DNA of 54,643 bases from Mesorhizobium sp. M7A.F.Ca.US.006.01.1.1 (GCF_003997935.1 NZ_RZQL01000014.1:1-54643), one strand, 5' to 3'; counted from the first letter of the stretch, positions 1 to 8,674 are shown. Numbers and translations are program-made. Notes: generated by a model from the sequence alone, not told the origin.

Positions 1-50
1 CTCCGCAACCCCTCGCCCTCTCCCCGGCCTTCCCGCGGCCGGATTCGAAC

Positions 51-88
51 CCTGGAACAAATCACGGGGCCTGGAACCAAATCACGGG
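51..88. repeat. 18-19 bp direct repeat, two copies
   Basis: Two adjacent copies of CCTGGAACAAATCACGGG (51-68 and 70-88, the second with one extra C) lie upstream of the first gene. The rest of bases 1-164 shows no gene. The function is unknown; it could be a small regulatory repeat or slippage. Confidence 0.7.
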
Positions 89-164
89 CGAGACTGTTCA
101 GTTGTAACTTTGATCCCACGCTGACATCCGGCCGGCAAAGCGGCGACATTGAGGAGTTCTCACC

Positions 165-605
165 ATGAAGATTTCATCCGGATTTCGTTCCATCGCGGTT
201 GCCGCCATCGCCACCGCGAGCATCGGCTTTGCCAGCGCCGCGCATGCCGACAGCGGCACGATCCGCTTCGCCGTCTACAAGGCGGCCTTCTTCGTCGGCG
301 GCTCCGGAGGCGAAGGCACATTCACCTTCCATGGCCGCACCTACCCGATCTCGGTCGGCGCCGTCTCGGGCGGCCTCGCCTTCGGCGTTTCCAAGACCTA
401 TTTCCGAGGTACCGTGCGCCACATCAAACGCGCGCGGGATGTGACCGGGGTCTATGGCGCGGCGGGCGGCGGCGGCGCGCTTGGCAAAGGGGCTCAGGTG
501 ATCGTCATGACCAACGACAAGGGCGCCCGGCTCGAATTGACGGGCAGGCAGGTCGGCCTGCAGGTCAACGCCGACCTCAGTGGCATGAGCATCTCGCTGC
601 GGTAA
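165..605 (+). CDS. Secreted hypothetical protein
   Basis: This 146-residue protein has a clear Sec signal peptide (basic start, hydrophobic core, AHA-D cleavage near residue 28), so it is probably periplasmic. The mature part is glycine-rich, with alternating beta-like segments and a conserved-looking C-terminal stretch (LTGRQVGLQVNADLSGMSIS). It resembles small uncharacterised rhizobial proteins I have seen, loosely EipA/SYLF-like, but I cannot name a family with confidence. The start at 165 follows GAGGAGTTCTCACC, a good ribosome binding site. It faces the convergent ABC-F gene with only a few bases between stops. Confidence 0.8.
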   Translation: MKISSGFRSIAVAAIATASIGFASAAHADSGTIRFAVYKAAFFVGGSGGEGTFTFHGRTYPISVGAVSGGLAFGVSKTYFRGTVRHIKRARDVTGVYGAAGGGGALGKGAQVIVMTNDKGARLELTGRQVGLQVNADLSGMSISLR

Positions 606-609
606 GGGC

Positions 610-2232
610 CTAGCTCCTCAATCCCGGCGCTTCCTGCCCGGTGCGCTCGACATATTCCGTATAGCCGCCGCCATAGGTGTGGATGCCTTCGGGCGTCAGT
701 TCCAGCACGCGGTTGGAAAGTGCTGCCAGGAAATGCCGGTCGTGCGAGACGAACAGCATGGTGCCCTCGTACTGCGACAGTGCCGTGATCAGCATCTCCT
801 TGGTGGCAATGTCGAGATGGTTGGTCGGCTCGTCCAGCACCAAAAGGTTGGGCGGGTCGAACAGCATCAGCGCCATCACCAGCCGCGCCTTCTCGCCGCC
901 TGACAGCACGCGGCATTTCTTCTCGATCTCGTCGCCGGAAAAACCGAAGCAGCCGGCAAGTGCCCTGAGCGGCGCCTGGCCGGCCTGGGGGAACGCGTCC
1001 TCCAGTGTCTGAAACACGGTGCGCTCGCCTTCCAGCACCTCCATGGCGTGCTGGGCGAAATAACCCATCTTGACACTTGGGCCCCGCGCGACCGTGCCGG
1101 TGTCGGGCTCGGAAGCGCCGGCGACCAGCTTCAGAAGCGTCGATTTGCCGGCGCCGTTGACGCCCATGATGCACCAGCGCTCGCGGCGGCGGACCTGGAA
1201 GTCGAGCCCCTCATAGATTGTGCGGCTGCCATAGCCCTTGTGGACGTTCTTCAGCGTCACGACATCCTCGCCGCAGCGCGGCGCCGGCAGGAAATCGAAG
1301 GACACGGTCTGGCGGCGCTTCGGCGGCTCGACGCGGTCGATCTTGTCCAGCTTCTTCACCCGGCTCTGCACCTGTGCGGCGTGCGACGCCCGCGCCTTGA
1401 AGCGCTCGATGAAGGCGATCTCCTTGGCCAACATCGCCTGCTGGCGCTCGAACTGTGCCTGCTGCTGCTTGTCGGCGATCGCCCGCTGCTGCTGGTAGAA
1501 TTCGTAGTTTCCGGAGTAAGCGGTCAGCGAACCGGCGTCGATCTCGACCACCTTGTTGACGATGCGGTTCATGAACTCGCGATCGTGCGAGGTCATCAGC
1601 AGCGCGCCGTCATAGCCCTTCAGGAAGGATTCCAGCCAGATCAGGCTTTCCAGGTCGAGATGGTTCGATGGCTCATCGAGCAGCATGGCGTCGGGCCGCA
1701 TCAGCAGGATGCGGGCCAGCGCCACGCGCATCTTCCAGCCGCCGGACAGCTTTCCGACATCGCCGTCCATCATCTCCTGCGAAAAGCCGAGACCGTCCAG
1801 CACTTCTCGGGCGCGGCCATCCAGCGCATAACCGTCGAGTTCCTCGAAGCGGTGCTGCGCCTCGCCATATTTTTCGATGATCTCGTCCATCTGGTCGGCC
1901 TGCTCGGGATCGGCCATGGCCGCCTCGAGGGCTGCCATTTCGGCCGCGACTTCGCTGACAGGACCGGCGCCGTTCATCACTTCGGCCACAGCGCTGTGGC
2001 CTTCCATGTCGCCGACATCCTGGCTGAAATAGCCGATGGTGACGCCGCGATCGACCTGCACCTGGCCTTCGTCGGGCTGCTCCTGGCCGGTGATCATGCG
2101 AAACAGCGTCGTCTTGCCGGCGCCGTTCGGCCCGACGAGGCCGACCTTCTCGCCCTTCTGCAGGGACGCCGACGCTTCGATGAAGACAAGCTGACGGCCG
2201 TTCTGCTTGCTGATGCTTTCAAGTCTGATCAT
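610..2232 (-). CDS. ABC-F family ATP-binding protein
   Basis: This 540-residue soluble protein has two ABC ATPase domains and no membrane segment, as in ABC-F proteins that act on ribosomes (Uup/EttA/YbiT type). Domain 1 has Walker A GPNGAGKTT (about residue 37), signature LSGGW and Walker B LLDEPSNHLD. Domain 2 has GVNGAGKST, LSGGEKAR and LVLDEPTNHLD followed by the switch histidine in FVSHDRHF. A charged linker of about 80 residues (rich in Q, R, K and E) separates them. The start at 2232 (MIRLES) fits the family N-terminus; an upstream in-frame extension to 2313 looks non-coding. Which ABC-F subfamily it belongs to cannot be settled here. Confidence 0.93.
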   Translation of the reverse strand: MIRLESISKQNGRQLVFIEASASLQKGEKVGLVGPNGAGKTTLFRMITGQEQPDEGQVQVDRGVTIGYFSQDVGDMEGHSAVAEVMNGAGPVSEVAAEMAALEAAMADPEQADQMDEIIEKYGEAQHRFEELDGYALDGRAREVLDGLGFSQEMMDGDVGKLSGGWKMRVALARILLMRPDAMLLDEPSNHLDLESLIWLESFLKGYDGALLMTSHDREFMNRIVNKVVEIDAGSLTAYSGNYEFYQQQRAIADKQQQAQFERQQAMLAKEIAFIERFKARASHAAQVQSRVKKLDKIDRVEPPKRRQTVSFDFLPAPRCGEDVVTLKNVHKGYGSRTIYEGLDFQVRRRERWCIMGVNGAGKSTLLKLVAGASEPDTGTVARGPSVKMGYFAQHAMEVLEGERTVFQTLEDAFPQAGQAPLRALAGCFGFSGDEIEKKCRVLSGGEKARLVMALMLFDPPNLLVLDEPTNHLDIATKEMLITALSQYEGTMLFVSHDRHFLAALSNRVLELTPEGIHTYGGGYTEYVERTGQEAPGLRS

Positions 2233-2324
2233 GCGGTGTCCGGGGAATATGCTTGCGTGAAAGGATTTGCCCGGCGCCTTACGCGAAGGATGGCTGCAAA
2301 GGAAGAGGCGCAAGCGCCGCAGCG

Positions 2325-2420
2325 CTCACCCTCCCCCTTGTGGGGAGGGTCGACGAACCGGCGTTGCGCAGCAACGCCGGTGAGACGGGGTGGGGAGCAG
2401 CGCTGAGACGGGATGGGGGC
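2325..2420. repeat. Intergenic palindromic repeat
   Basis: A GC-rich mosaic of hairpins lies upstream of the ABC-F gene. It contains CCCTCCCCC/GGGGAGGG and a perfect 11-bp stem ACCGGCGTTGC / GCAACGCCGGT (2357-2367 and 2371-2381, loop GCA). Similar CTCCCC/GGGGAG elements recur at 20039-20197 and 51980-52208. It resembles short intergenic repeats common in Mesorhizobium; it has no coding capacity. Confidence 0.7.
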
Positions 2421-2521
2421 GCTAGACAAAACGAGGCGCGGGAGCCCCCGGCCACCACCTTCCATCCCACATATGAGAGAGATCTAAGCCAGATCTGGCG
2501 CCGACATCATGATGAACGGGC

Positions 2522-2556
2522 AGAGCCGGCTCGCGCTGGCGCGAGCCGGCTCTTTT
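2522..2556. terminator. Strong hairpin terminator
   Basis: A perfect 14-bp stem (2522-2535 pairing with 2540-2553, loop CTGG) is followed by TTTT on the plus strand and by a mirrored A/T tract on the minus side. It lies 14 bp beyond the stop codon of the outer-membrane protein gene on the minus strand and is the likely end of that transcript, possibly bidirectional. Confidence 0.75.
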
Positions 2557-2569
2557 CAAAGGGTTCTGT

Positions 2570-3283
2570 TCAGAACCGGTAATTCAGCCCGACGAGCACC
2601 TGCTGCACAGTGAGTTTCGTCGAAACGACGTCAGGCACACCAACGGCCGTCGGCCCCAAGTTATAGCTCACATCGTGCTTGCCGAAATCCATGTAATTGT
2701 ATTCGCCGAATACCGACCAGTTGCTGGCGAATTTCCACTCGGCGCCGACACCGACGGTCCAGCCCAGCCGGTCATAGTCAGCGCTTTCCGACAGGAAGGA
2801 CGAGCCGTAGACGGCGCTATCCACATGAGCCCAGGCGCCACCGGCCTTGACGTAACCCAGCACTGCCGGATCAAAGAGATAACCTGCCCGGCCGGTAACC
2901 GTGAAGAGATCCTTGACCTTGTCTTCCAGATCGAAGGCCGGGAAAGCGGTAAGGGCGTGACTGCTCTTGATGTCGCCGAAATCGAACATGCCCTGGACGC
3001 CGAATACCCAACGATCCATCTGATAGTCACAGCCGAGCTGCGCGCCGCCAATGAAACCGCTGCCGCTGCCGGATCCATAATCGTTGTTCACGATCGTACC
3101 GTCGACCTTGCCAACCTGCGTCTGATCGACATGAGACCAGCCGCCACCGACATTGCCGCCGATATAACAGCCTGTCCAGGATGCGACCGGCGCTTCGGCC
3201 ATCGGGGCCAATGCATCGGCTGCCCAAGCCGATGAGCCACCAAGCGTGAAGACCGCAAAAGACGTAAGCAACAAGCTTTTCAT
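2570..3283 (-). CDS. Outer-membrane beta-barrel protein (Omp25/31-like)
   Basis: This 237-residue protein has a signal peptide ending AWA-ADAL and the typical family opening after it: SWTGCYIGGNVGGGWSHVD. The body alternates aromatic and glycine residues (AGYLFDPAVLGYVKAGGAW, GAEWKFASNWSVFGEYNYMD). It ends in a C-terminal phenylalanine motif (VLVGLNYRF) recognised by the Bam machinery. This is the rhizobial/Brucella Omp25/Omp31 porin-like family (OMP_b-brl) with eight predicted strands. The start was set at 3283 (MKSLLL), 10 residues inside the longest open frame, because the signal peptide begins there. It is probably monocistronic, ending in the hairpin at 2522-2556. Confidence 0.92.
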   Translation of the reverse strand: MKSLLLTSFAVFTLGGSSAWAADALAPMAEAPVASWTGCYIGGNVGGGWSHVDQTQVGKVDGTIVNNDYGSGSGSGFIGGAQLGCDYQMDRWVFGVQGMFDFGDIKSSHALTAFPAFDLEDKVKDLFTVTGRAGYLFDPAVLGYVKAGGAWAHVDSAVYGSSFLSESADYDRLGWTVGVGAEWKFASNWSVFGEYNYMDFGKHDVSYNLGPTAVGVPDVVSTKLTVQQVLVGLNYRF

Positions 3284-3524
3284 GTGAATGCCCCCATTCA
3301 GCGAATTCACCAATACGTGGCAATATACTCCGCCTGCCTACTTTAGATGTACCAAATAGGCCACAGATAGCGGAATTGCACCGCAAGCGCCAAAGCAAGC
3401 GGCGTATCTCCCCCCAGACACACGCCGGAAACAACATTCAACACTCCAGAAAAACTCGCGAAAACATCGCCTGCCATAACCACCCTCGCGGCGGCCAAGC
3501 GGCCTGCGGCACAACGCGAAGAAA

Positions 3525-3848
3525 ATGGTCCCGAAAATGCAACGACGTTCGACCGGATGGATCGGTGCCCTCGCAGGCATTTCGCTCGCCATGCTTGCGG
3601 CCGTACAATCGGGTGCGGAAGCAGCGGTCACCCGGAGCGAATATTGCAGCCAGCTCGGCCTGCAGCTCGACGGGGCTATCCAGACGAAGGCCACCCCAGG
3701 CACCCGCGCAAGCCAGATCGCCGAAGCCACCGCGCTTCAGGACAAGGCGAACCGGTTTTGTGCCGAGCGCAAACAGGCCCAAGGCATCAGAACCTACGCC
3801 AACGCCCTGAAACTCCTTGGCGTGACACCGGTCGACCTGAACCAGTGA
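3525..3848 (+). CDS. Small secreted hypothetical protein
   Basis: This 107-residue protein (103 if the ATG at 3537 is used) has an N-terminal signal peptide ending near GAEA-AVT. The mature part is helical with two cysteines (EYCSQ and NRFCAER) that could form a disulfide in the periplasm. The C-terminal half (KQAQGIRTYANALKLLGV) is amphipathic. I do not recognise a named family. It stands alone between two minus-strand genes. Confidence 0.7.
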   Translation: MVPKMQRRSTGWIGALAGISLAMLAAVQSGAEAAVTRSEYCSQLGLQLDGAIQTKATPGTRASQIAEATALQDKANRFCAERKQAQGIRTYANALKLLGVTPVDLNQ

Positions 3849-3937
3849 CAGCAACCAATCCTTGAAAGACAGGCCACCTCTCTCGCAGAGCGAGGGCGGG
3901 TTTTCCAGCGCATCGCACCGCGGAAGTTCCTGCCGGA

Positions 3938-5071
3938 CTACTTCTCGCCCAGATACTGGAAGACGGCCTGCTTCCACCAATCGCTTTCGATGGTCTGCAG
4001 GAGGGCGACATCGAGAGACTTGCGCAACGGGCTGCCGAGCGGCAGCGCCATGGCATATTGCTGCTGGTCGAAGGTCGCGTCGAGAACCTGCAGGCTCGTC
4101 GCGTAGTTCTGCCCGACCAGCCAGCCAAGCAGCGGCTTGTCGTGCACCAGCGCATCGATCTTGCCGGCACGCAGCGCATCGAGGCCTTCCTTGACCGAGG
4201 CAAAGTCCTGATGACGAATCTTCGTCGAATCCAGATAGGACGCAGTCGGCGAACCCTGCACCGCGCCGACCCTGACCGCGGCGAGATCGCTTTCGCCCTG
4301 CACCATTCCTTCCATCTGCGTCACCGTCAGCACCGATGTGACGCCCGCGGTGAACACCGCGATCGCAATGATCGATCCCATCATCCAGAGCGCGGCCAGC
4401 ACGCGCCCCGGCACGGTTCGCGGGCCGAAATCACCGGTGCTAGCCTGCGTCGCGGCGATGGTCGACCACCACATGCTGGAAAACAGTCCCTTGGCTACGC
4501 TGCCGCCGAAATCGTCATTGTGCCGACGTTCGAACATCCAGATCAGGACGCCGACCACCACCGATATGATGACCAGCGCCAGCACCGCCTGCAGGAAGCC
4601 GAACGATGTCAGGGCATGCAGCACCGGCCGCCATGACGGCTGGTTGTTGAGCGGCGTCGCGATACCGAGCCCGGTCGTGAAGAAGGGCTGCGTGAAGTCG
4701 ACGGCCTTTTCGCGGTCGGCCGTGACCGTGATCGCGGCCATCGCCGCATCGAACCTGCCGCTAACGACACCATCGATCTGGTCCTGCACGGCAGGCACTT
4801 CGACATAGCGGAAGCGAAGGTTGAGCCGCCCGGCCATTTTCTGCCAGAGGTCGATGCTCAATCCCGACCAACTGCCGTCCTGCAGCTTGAACGCAAAAGG
4901 CGGCGCCTGCTTGATCCCGACCGAGATCTCTTTTGCCGGCGAGGCCGAGGGGGAAGCCAGGTCGGGAGAAATCTGATCTGGCGAAGTCTGGGCAAGCGTG
5001 GCGCCGGCTCCGACACACGCGACGATGACAATGAGACCCAGCGCCATCGTCCACGAAGCAACTCTTCTCAA
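3938..5071 (-). CDS. Prokaryotic ionotropic glutamate receptor-like channel
   Basis: This 377-residue protein (from a TTG at 5071 with GGGAG nine bases upstream; ATG at 5047 is the alternative) is built like GluR0. A signal peptide is followed by lobe 1 of a periplasmic solute-binding fold (ISVGIKQAPPFAFK ... FDAAMAAITVTADREKAVDF). Then comes a pore unit inserted in the fold: M1 (AVLALVIISVVVGVLIWMF), re-entrant P-loop and M3 (MMGSIIAIAVFTAGVTSVLTV). Lobe 2 follows (VGAVQGSPTASYL ... IDALVHDKPLLGWLV). The P-loop reads WWSTIAATQASTGDFGPRT, where potassium-selective relatives have TVGYGD, so potassium selectivity is doubtful. The ligand is unknown. It is probably a homotetrameric inner-membrane channel gated by a small ligand. 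Confidence 0.85.
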   Translation of the reverse strand: MRRVASWTMALGLIVIVACVGAGATLAQTSPDQISPDLASPSASPAKEISVGIKQAPPFAFKLQDGSWSGLSIDLWQKMAGRLNLRFRYVEVPAVQDQIDGVVSGRFDAAMAAITVTADREKAVDFTQPFFTTGLGIATPLNNQPSWRPVLHALTSFGFLQAVLALVIISVVVGVLIWMFERRHNDDFGGSVAKGLFSSMWWSTIAATQASTGDFGPRTVPGRVLAALWMMGSIIAIAVFTAGVTSVLTVTQMEGMVQGESDLAAVRVGAVQGSPTASYLDSTKIRHQDFASVKEGLDALRAGKIDALVHDKPLLGWLVGQNYATSLQVLDATFDQQQYAMALPLGSPLRKSLDVALLQTIESDWWKQAVFQYLGEK

Positions 5072-5314
5072 CAGCAACGACTCCCAGCGACCAGTCCGCC
5101 GCTCGGTCGTCGCGGCTTTCGAAGGGTAACCGCCGTGCCCTCCGTCGTCCACCGGCGATGTCGTTGCTGAAGAGGCCGCGCCACGGGCCGACCACCGAAT
5201 TGCACAAAAACAAGCAGTTGGAACAATTTCACGATTCAGATCCTGAAGCGCTTCGCGCAACGCCCGATCCCGTGACGACAGGCTTGCCGTACCGAAGACG
5301 AATTCGCGCCAACC

Positions 5315-5914
5315 TCACTTCTTGCCTTGCGGATGGATCGTCTCGCCACGCTTCAGCATTGCCACAAACGCCTCGATCTTCTTCTTGCGCCCGGCCTCGG
5401 TCTTCATGTTGTGGGTGCGGAAGGCGAGCGCGAAGCGGTTTTGCGCGCTGAGTTTTTCAAGCATGGCCTTGGCAGCGGGTTCGGCGTCTATGGCTGCTTG
5501 CAAATCATCGGGAATTTTCATCTCCTTGCCGCTGCCATAGGCGCGCGCCCAGCGCCCGTCGGCCTTGGCCGCCTCGACCTGTTTGAGCCCATGCTCGGTC
5601 ATGCGGCCCTCCTCGACCAGCCGCGCCACATTGTCGATGTTGATCAGGCTCCAGATACTCTTCCTGCCGCGCGGCGTGTAGCGCTGCAGGAAGCTCTTGT
5701 CGTCCAACCCCTTGCGCACGGCGTCGATCCAGCCGAAGCACAGCACGACGTCGATGGCTTGCTTGGGGGTGATCGACTTCAGTCCGGACCCTACCTTGTG
5801 AATCTTGATCCACACTTCGGTTTCCGTGGCGTGGTGCTTGCCGAGCCACGCGTAGAAACTGGCAGGATCCGGAAACTCGTGCACCTTGTCGGGATCGACC
5901 CTGACCGGCGCCAT
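5315..5914 (-). CDS. YdeI/OmpD-associated family protein
   Basis: This 199-residue cytoplasmic protein matches the YdeI family. The N-terminal part reads FYAWLGKHHATETEVWIKIHK. The central block DVVLCFGWIDAVRKGLDD precedes YTPRGRKSIWSLINIDNVARL. The C-terminal helical DUF1905-like tail (LSAQNRFALAFRTHNMKTEA, then GRKKKIEAFVAML) is where ‘TEAGRKKKI’-type basic motifs occur in the family. The molecular role is not established; members have been linked to bacteriocin or antimicrobial tolerance. It is a single gene with no obvious operon partner. Confidence 0.88.
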   Translation of the reverse strand: MAPVRVDPDKVHEFPDPASFYAWLGKHHATETEVWIKIHKVGSGLKSITPKQAIDVVLCFGWIDAVRKGLDDKSFLQRYTPRGRKSIWSLINIDNVARLVEEGRMTEHGLKQVEAAKADGRWARAYGSGKEMKIPDDLQAAIDAEPAAKAMLEKLSAQNRFALAFRTHNMKTEAGRKKKIEAFVAMLKRGETIHPQGKK

Positions 5915-6166
5915 CAGTCGGCCTGTCCATTCGGTGTCGCTCGCGCCATCATAGTTCCCTCTCTGTCATCCCTGGCATTGCCCATCGTCATCGACCAGAA
6001 TGGCACGAGTCGCTGTCAGTTTCCGGCAGCAAACTTGGCAGGCGCGTACGGCGTTCCTTCGCGCCCTCGACCTGAACATTTTTCTCCCGGCCCCGCTGTA
6101 TAAAATCTCGGAATACCTGCCATGCTCTTGCTCGGGCACGCCATCTCGCTCCCTGGGGAATACGCC

Positions 6167-6778
6167 ATGAAATCTCTGTTGCTCGCGCTTGCGTTTTTGC
6201 TACCCACAATGGCACTCGCCGAGCCGATCGAGACCCGGAAGATCATCACGGCTGTGACCGGCGACTTCAACGGCGATAGCGCCGTCGATCTTGCCATGGT
6301 GGTAGAGACTGAGCCCGGCCATCCGATGGACGTCCATTTCTTCCTCCGGGACAAGGAGCACAATTACCTCAAACCCGTCGAGATCGTGCGCGGGCAGATC
6401 CGCGGCGAATGGAACGGCTACGACCGCCCGGGTTACAACAACTCCGACACCGAGCCGGAACTGACGATGCTGCCCAACGGCTCGATCAAATTCTACCAGC
6501 CAGCGATGCCGGTCGGCAGCGAACGGACCGACATGACGCTGACCATCGCCTGGCGCAATGATGCCTTCGTCGTCGCCGGCTTCGCCTATGACCACTATGA
6601 CTATTTGAAGGACAATGCCGAAAGCGCCTGCGAGTACAATGTCCTGACCGGCAAAGGCACCAGCAGCGAAAAGCAGCCGGACGGCAGCACCAAGCACAAG
6701 ACCGTCTCGGTCGAAGGCCACACCATCGCCTTCAAGGACTGGAACCCGGGTACCACCTTCAGCGCTTGCGGCGAGTGA
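6167..6778 (+). CDS. Secreted FG-GAP/VCBS-like hypothetical protein
   Basis: This 203-residue protein has a Sec signal peptide (MKSLLLALAFLLPTMALA-EP) and is probably periplasmic. A single FG-GAP-like calcium-binding element, GDFNGDSAVDLAMVV, lies near residue 30; such motifs usually occur in propellers but only one copy is visible. The C-terminal part has two cysteines that may pair (SACEY, FSACGE). The start at 6167 follows GGGGAA; the longer frame from 6122 is unlikely. The function is unknown. Confidence 0.8.
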   Translation: MKSLLLALAFLLPTMALAEPIETRKIITAVTGDFNGDSAVDLAMVVETEPGHPMDVHFFLRDKEHNYLKPVEIVRGQIRGEWNGYDRPGYNNSDTEPELTMLPNGSIKFYQPAMPVGSERTDMTLTIAWRNDAFVVAGFAYDHYDYLKDNAESACEYNVLTGKGTSSEKQPDGSTKHKTVSVEGHTIAFKDWNPGTTFSACGE

Positions 6779-6799
6779 CCGGCGCCTCTTCGACCGACT

Positions 6800-7273
6800 T
6801 CAGCTTGGCGGCGGCGCTGCAGGCGTCAGCCCGTGGCGGCGCATGATGTCCATCATCCCAGCCTTGTCCGGCGGACCGCCGGCTGCGGCGTTGAGCAAGC
6901 CGAAAGCCTCGCGGAAATAGTCCGGACCGATCGCCGCCGGTGTGATGACGCACAGCGCCTTCGCATCCGCGCTGCCATTGTTGTCGAAGCGATGGACTGC
7001 GCCACGCGGAATGCACAGCGCCTCTCCGGGTCCGACCTCGATCGGCTTGCCGTCGACGGTCCAGGTCAGCACCCCGTCAATGCCATAGATCGTCTCTTCA
7101 TAGTGGTCGTGGCTGTGGGCCGGCGCCGGCAGGCGCTGCGCGCCTGGCACCATCAGCTCGAAGGCAGCAACGCTGCCATTCGAATTGTCGCCCGTCACCA
7201 GGAAGCGAACCGACAGACCCGTGGTGCCGATGATTTCATTGGCTGGATTGACCTGAAGATTCATGACTGACAT
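6800..7273 (-). CDS. Cupin-domain protein
   Basis: This 157-residue single-domain cupin is likely a small metal-dependent enzyme or binding protein. Cupin motif 1 is visible as HSHDHYEETIYGIDGVL (metal ligands H-x-H ... E) and motif 2 as CIPRGAVHRFDNNG with the final histidine. A C-terminal helical extension with DIMRRHGL is typical of cupins found next to MarR or AraC regulators. It is transcribed divergently from the MarR gene at 7339 across a 65-bp gap containing nested palindromes, so it is probably the main target of that regulator. Confidence 0.9.
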   Translation of the reverse strand: MSVMNLQVNPANEIIGTTGLSVRFLVTGDNSNGSVAAFELMVPGAQRLPAPAHSHDHYEETIYGIDGVLTWTVDGKPIEVGPGEALCIPRGAVHRFDNNGSADAKALCVITPAAIGPDYFREAFGLLNAAAGGPPDKAGMMDIMRRHGLTPAAPPPS

Positions 7274-7286
7274 TGCGCAAACCCCT

Positions 7287-7331
7287 CCGGTAAATTACAT
7301 TTACTAGCTATCAGTAAACTCAATTTACCGG
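7287..7331. promoter_or_regulatory. Nested palindromic operator between cupin and marR
   Basis: An outer perfect inverted repeat CCGGTAAATT (7287-7296) / AATTTACCGG (7322-7331) encloses an inner one, TTTACT (7300-7305) / AGTAAA (7313-7318). TTTAC therefore occurs in both orientations. The pair fills the divergent promoter region and is the expected binding site of the adjacent MarR-family regulator. Confidence 0.75.
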
Positions 7332-7338
7332 ATCGTCA

Positions 7339-7800
7339 ATGGCCGCCTCAGCGGAAGTTCTGCAGACCAAGACCGAGAACCTGCTGATCGGCGCCCTGCT
7401 GCGCGTGCCGGCACAAGCGATCCAGCGGCGGCTGATCAAGGAGCTCAACGCCGCCGGTTTCGACGAATTGCGCCTGCCGCACATGGCGGTGTTGCAGTTT
7501 CCCGGACCGGACGGCGCGCGGCCCGGCACCATCGCCGAGCGTGCCGGCATGAGCAAACAGGCCATCAACCAGCTGCTCAGCAGTCTCGAAGGATACGGCT
7601 ATCTGGTCCGCTCCGACATTCCTGGCGACGGCGGTGCGCGCGTCGTGCGGTCCACGGAACGCGGCCATGCCGCGTTCTGGAAAATGGTCGATATCCTGCG
7701 CGACATCGAGGAGGAATGGCGCATCGAACTTGGGCCGGAGCGCTTTGCCCAGCTGAAAGCTTTGCTGTTCGTCGTCTGGGAAAGTCCGCTGGTGCGCTGA
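7339..7800 (+). CDS. MarR-family transcriptional regulator
   Basis: This 153-residue winged-helix protein has the MarR layout: an N-terminal dimer helix (QTKTENLLIGALLRVPAQAI), a helix-turn-helix (TIAERAGMSKQAINQLLSSL), a wing (SDIPGDGGARVVRSTERG with the usual R..R..L-like basic turn) and a C-terminal dimerisation helix (IEEEWRIELGPERFAQLKAL). It is divergent from the cupin gene and likely represses both through the nested palindrome between them. Its ligand is unknown. Confidence 0.9.
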   Translation: MAASAEVLQTKTENLLIGALLRVPAQAIQRRLIKELNAAGFDELRLPHMAVLQFPGPDGARPGTIAERAGMSKQAINQLLSSLEGYGYLVRSDIPGDGGARVVRSTERGHAAFWKMVDILRDIEEEWRIELGPERFAQLKALLFVVWESPLVR

Positions 7801-7929
7801 GCCAGAGACGGCGCTCGTCCGCCCTGCTCCATCCGCCTTTCCGATGGCACTATCGGTTTCTTCCGTTTCCTTCTGTCGCGCCGAACTGCCAATTCCTGCC
7901 CTTGTCCATCCAAGCAAAGGCAGAGCGAA

Positions 7930-8658
7930 ATGAGCATTTCAAATCAGAAAATCCTGATCGTCGGCGGCGGTTCCGGCATGGGTCTGGCACTGGCCAGGCG
8001 CTGCGTCGAGGCCGGCGCCGAGGTGATCATCGCCGGCCGCGGCGAGAACCGGCTGCGGCAGGCGCGCGAGGCGCTTGGCAATCCCGCCGGGCTGGAGACG
8101 GCCGTCGTCGACATCACCCGCGAAGACCAGGTCGCGGCTCTGTTCGCAGGGATCGGCGACGTCAATCACATCGTCAGCACCGCAGCCGACATCGAAGGCG
8201 CCTACCAGCTGCTGCCGGCGCTTGACCTGAAGGCGGCGCAAAAGGTGGTTGAGAGCAAGCTCTACGGTCCGCTGCTGCTTGCCAAGCACGGCGCACCGCG
8301 GCTGGCGGTGACCGGCTCGATGACCTTCGTTTCCGGCATTGCCGCCTACCGACCGGCCGCGCGCGGCTCTGTCGTTGCCGCTGTCAACGCAGCGCTCGAA
8401 GGCCTCGTGCGGGCGCTGGCGGTCGAGTTGGCGCCGATCCGCGTCAATGCCGTGTCACCCGGCTGGGTCGACACCACGATCTGGACGCAGGTGGCCGGCG
8501 ATCGCAAGAACGAGACCTTGGCCGCGATGGCCGAGCGGCTGCCGGTCGGGCGGATCGGCCAACCCGAGGACATCGCCGACGCCATCGCCTTCCTGATCGG
8601 CAATGGCTTTACCACGGGAACGACGCTGCATGTCGAAGGCGGCCACCGGTTGATCTAG
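7930..8658 (+). CDS. SDR-family oxidoreductase
   Basis: This 242-residue short-chain dehydrogenase/reductase has a cofactor loop GGGSGMGLALARR (about residues 12-24) followed by AGRGENRL. An arginine after the second strand suggests NADP(H). The active site is less standard: the usual S and YxxxK positions fall in TFVSGIAAYRPAARGSVVAA, where Y is present but the lysine four residues on appears as A/R. Relatives with this sequence style are annotated as plain SDR oxidoreductases. The C-terminus (TGTTLHVEGGHRLI) is typical. It is convergent with the LysR gene at 8675. Confidence 0.88.
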   Translation: MSISNQKILIVGGGSGMGLALARRCVEAGAEVIIAGRGENRLRQAREALGNPAGLETAVVDITREDQVAALFAGIGDVNHIVSTAADIEGAYQLLPALDLKAAQKVVESKLYGPLLLAKHGAPRLAVTGSMTFVSGIAAYRPAARGSVVAAVNAALEGLVRALAVELAPIRVNAVSPGWVDTTIWTQVAGDRKNETLAAMAERLPVGRIGQPEDIADAIAFLIGNGFTTGTTLHVEGGHRLI

Positions 8659-8674
8659 ACCGCCGCTGTCTCCG

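Noticed and set aside
40..60. tRNA-like T-arm string GGATTCGAACCC near the window start
   Set aside because: No acceptor, D or anticodon stem can be drawn around it; it is probably the edge of a repeat or chance.
1048..2406. Long plus-strand frame opposite the ABC-F gene
   Set aside because: It is antisense to a clear ABC-F protein, with Leu/Arg/His-rich composition typical of GC-rich shadow frames.
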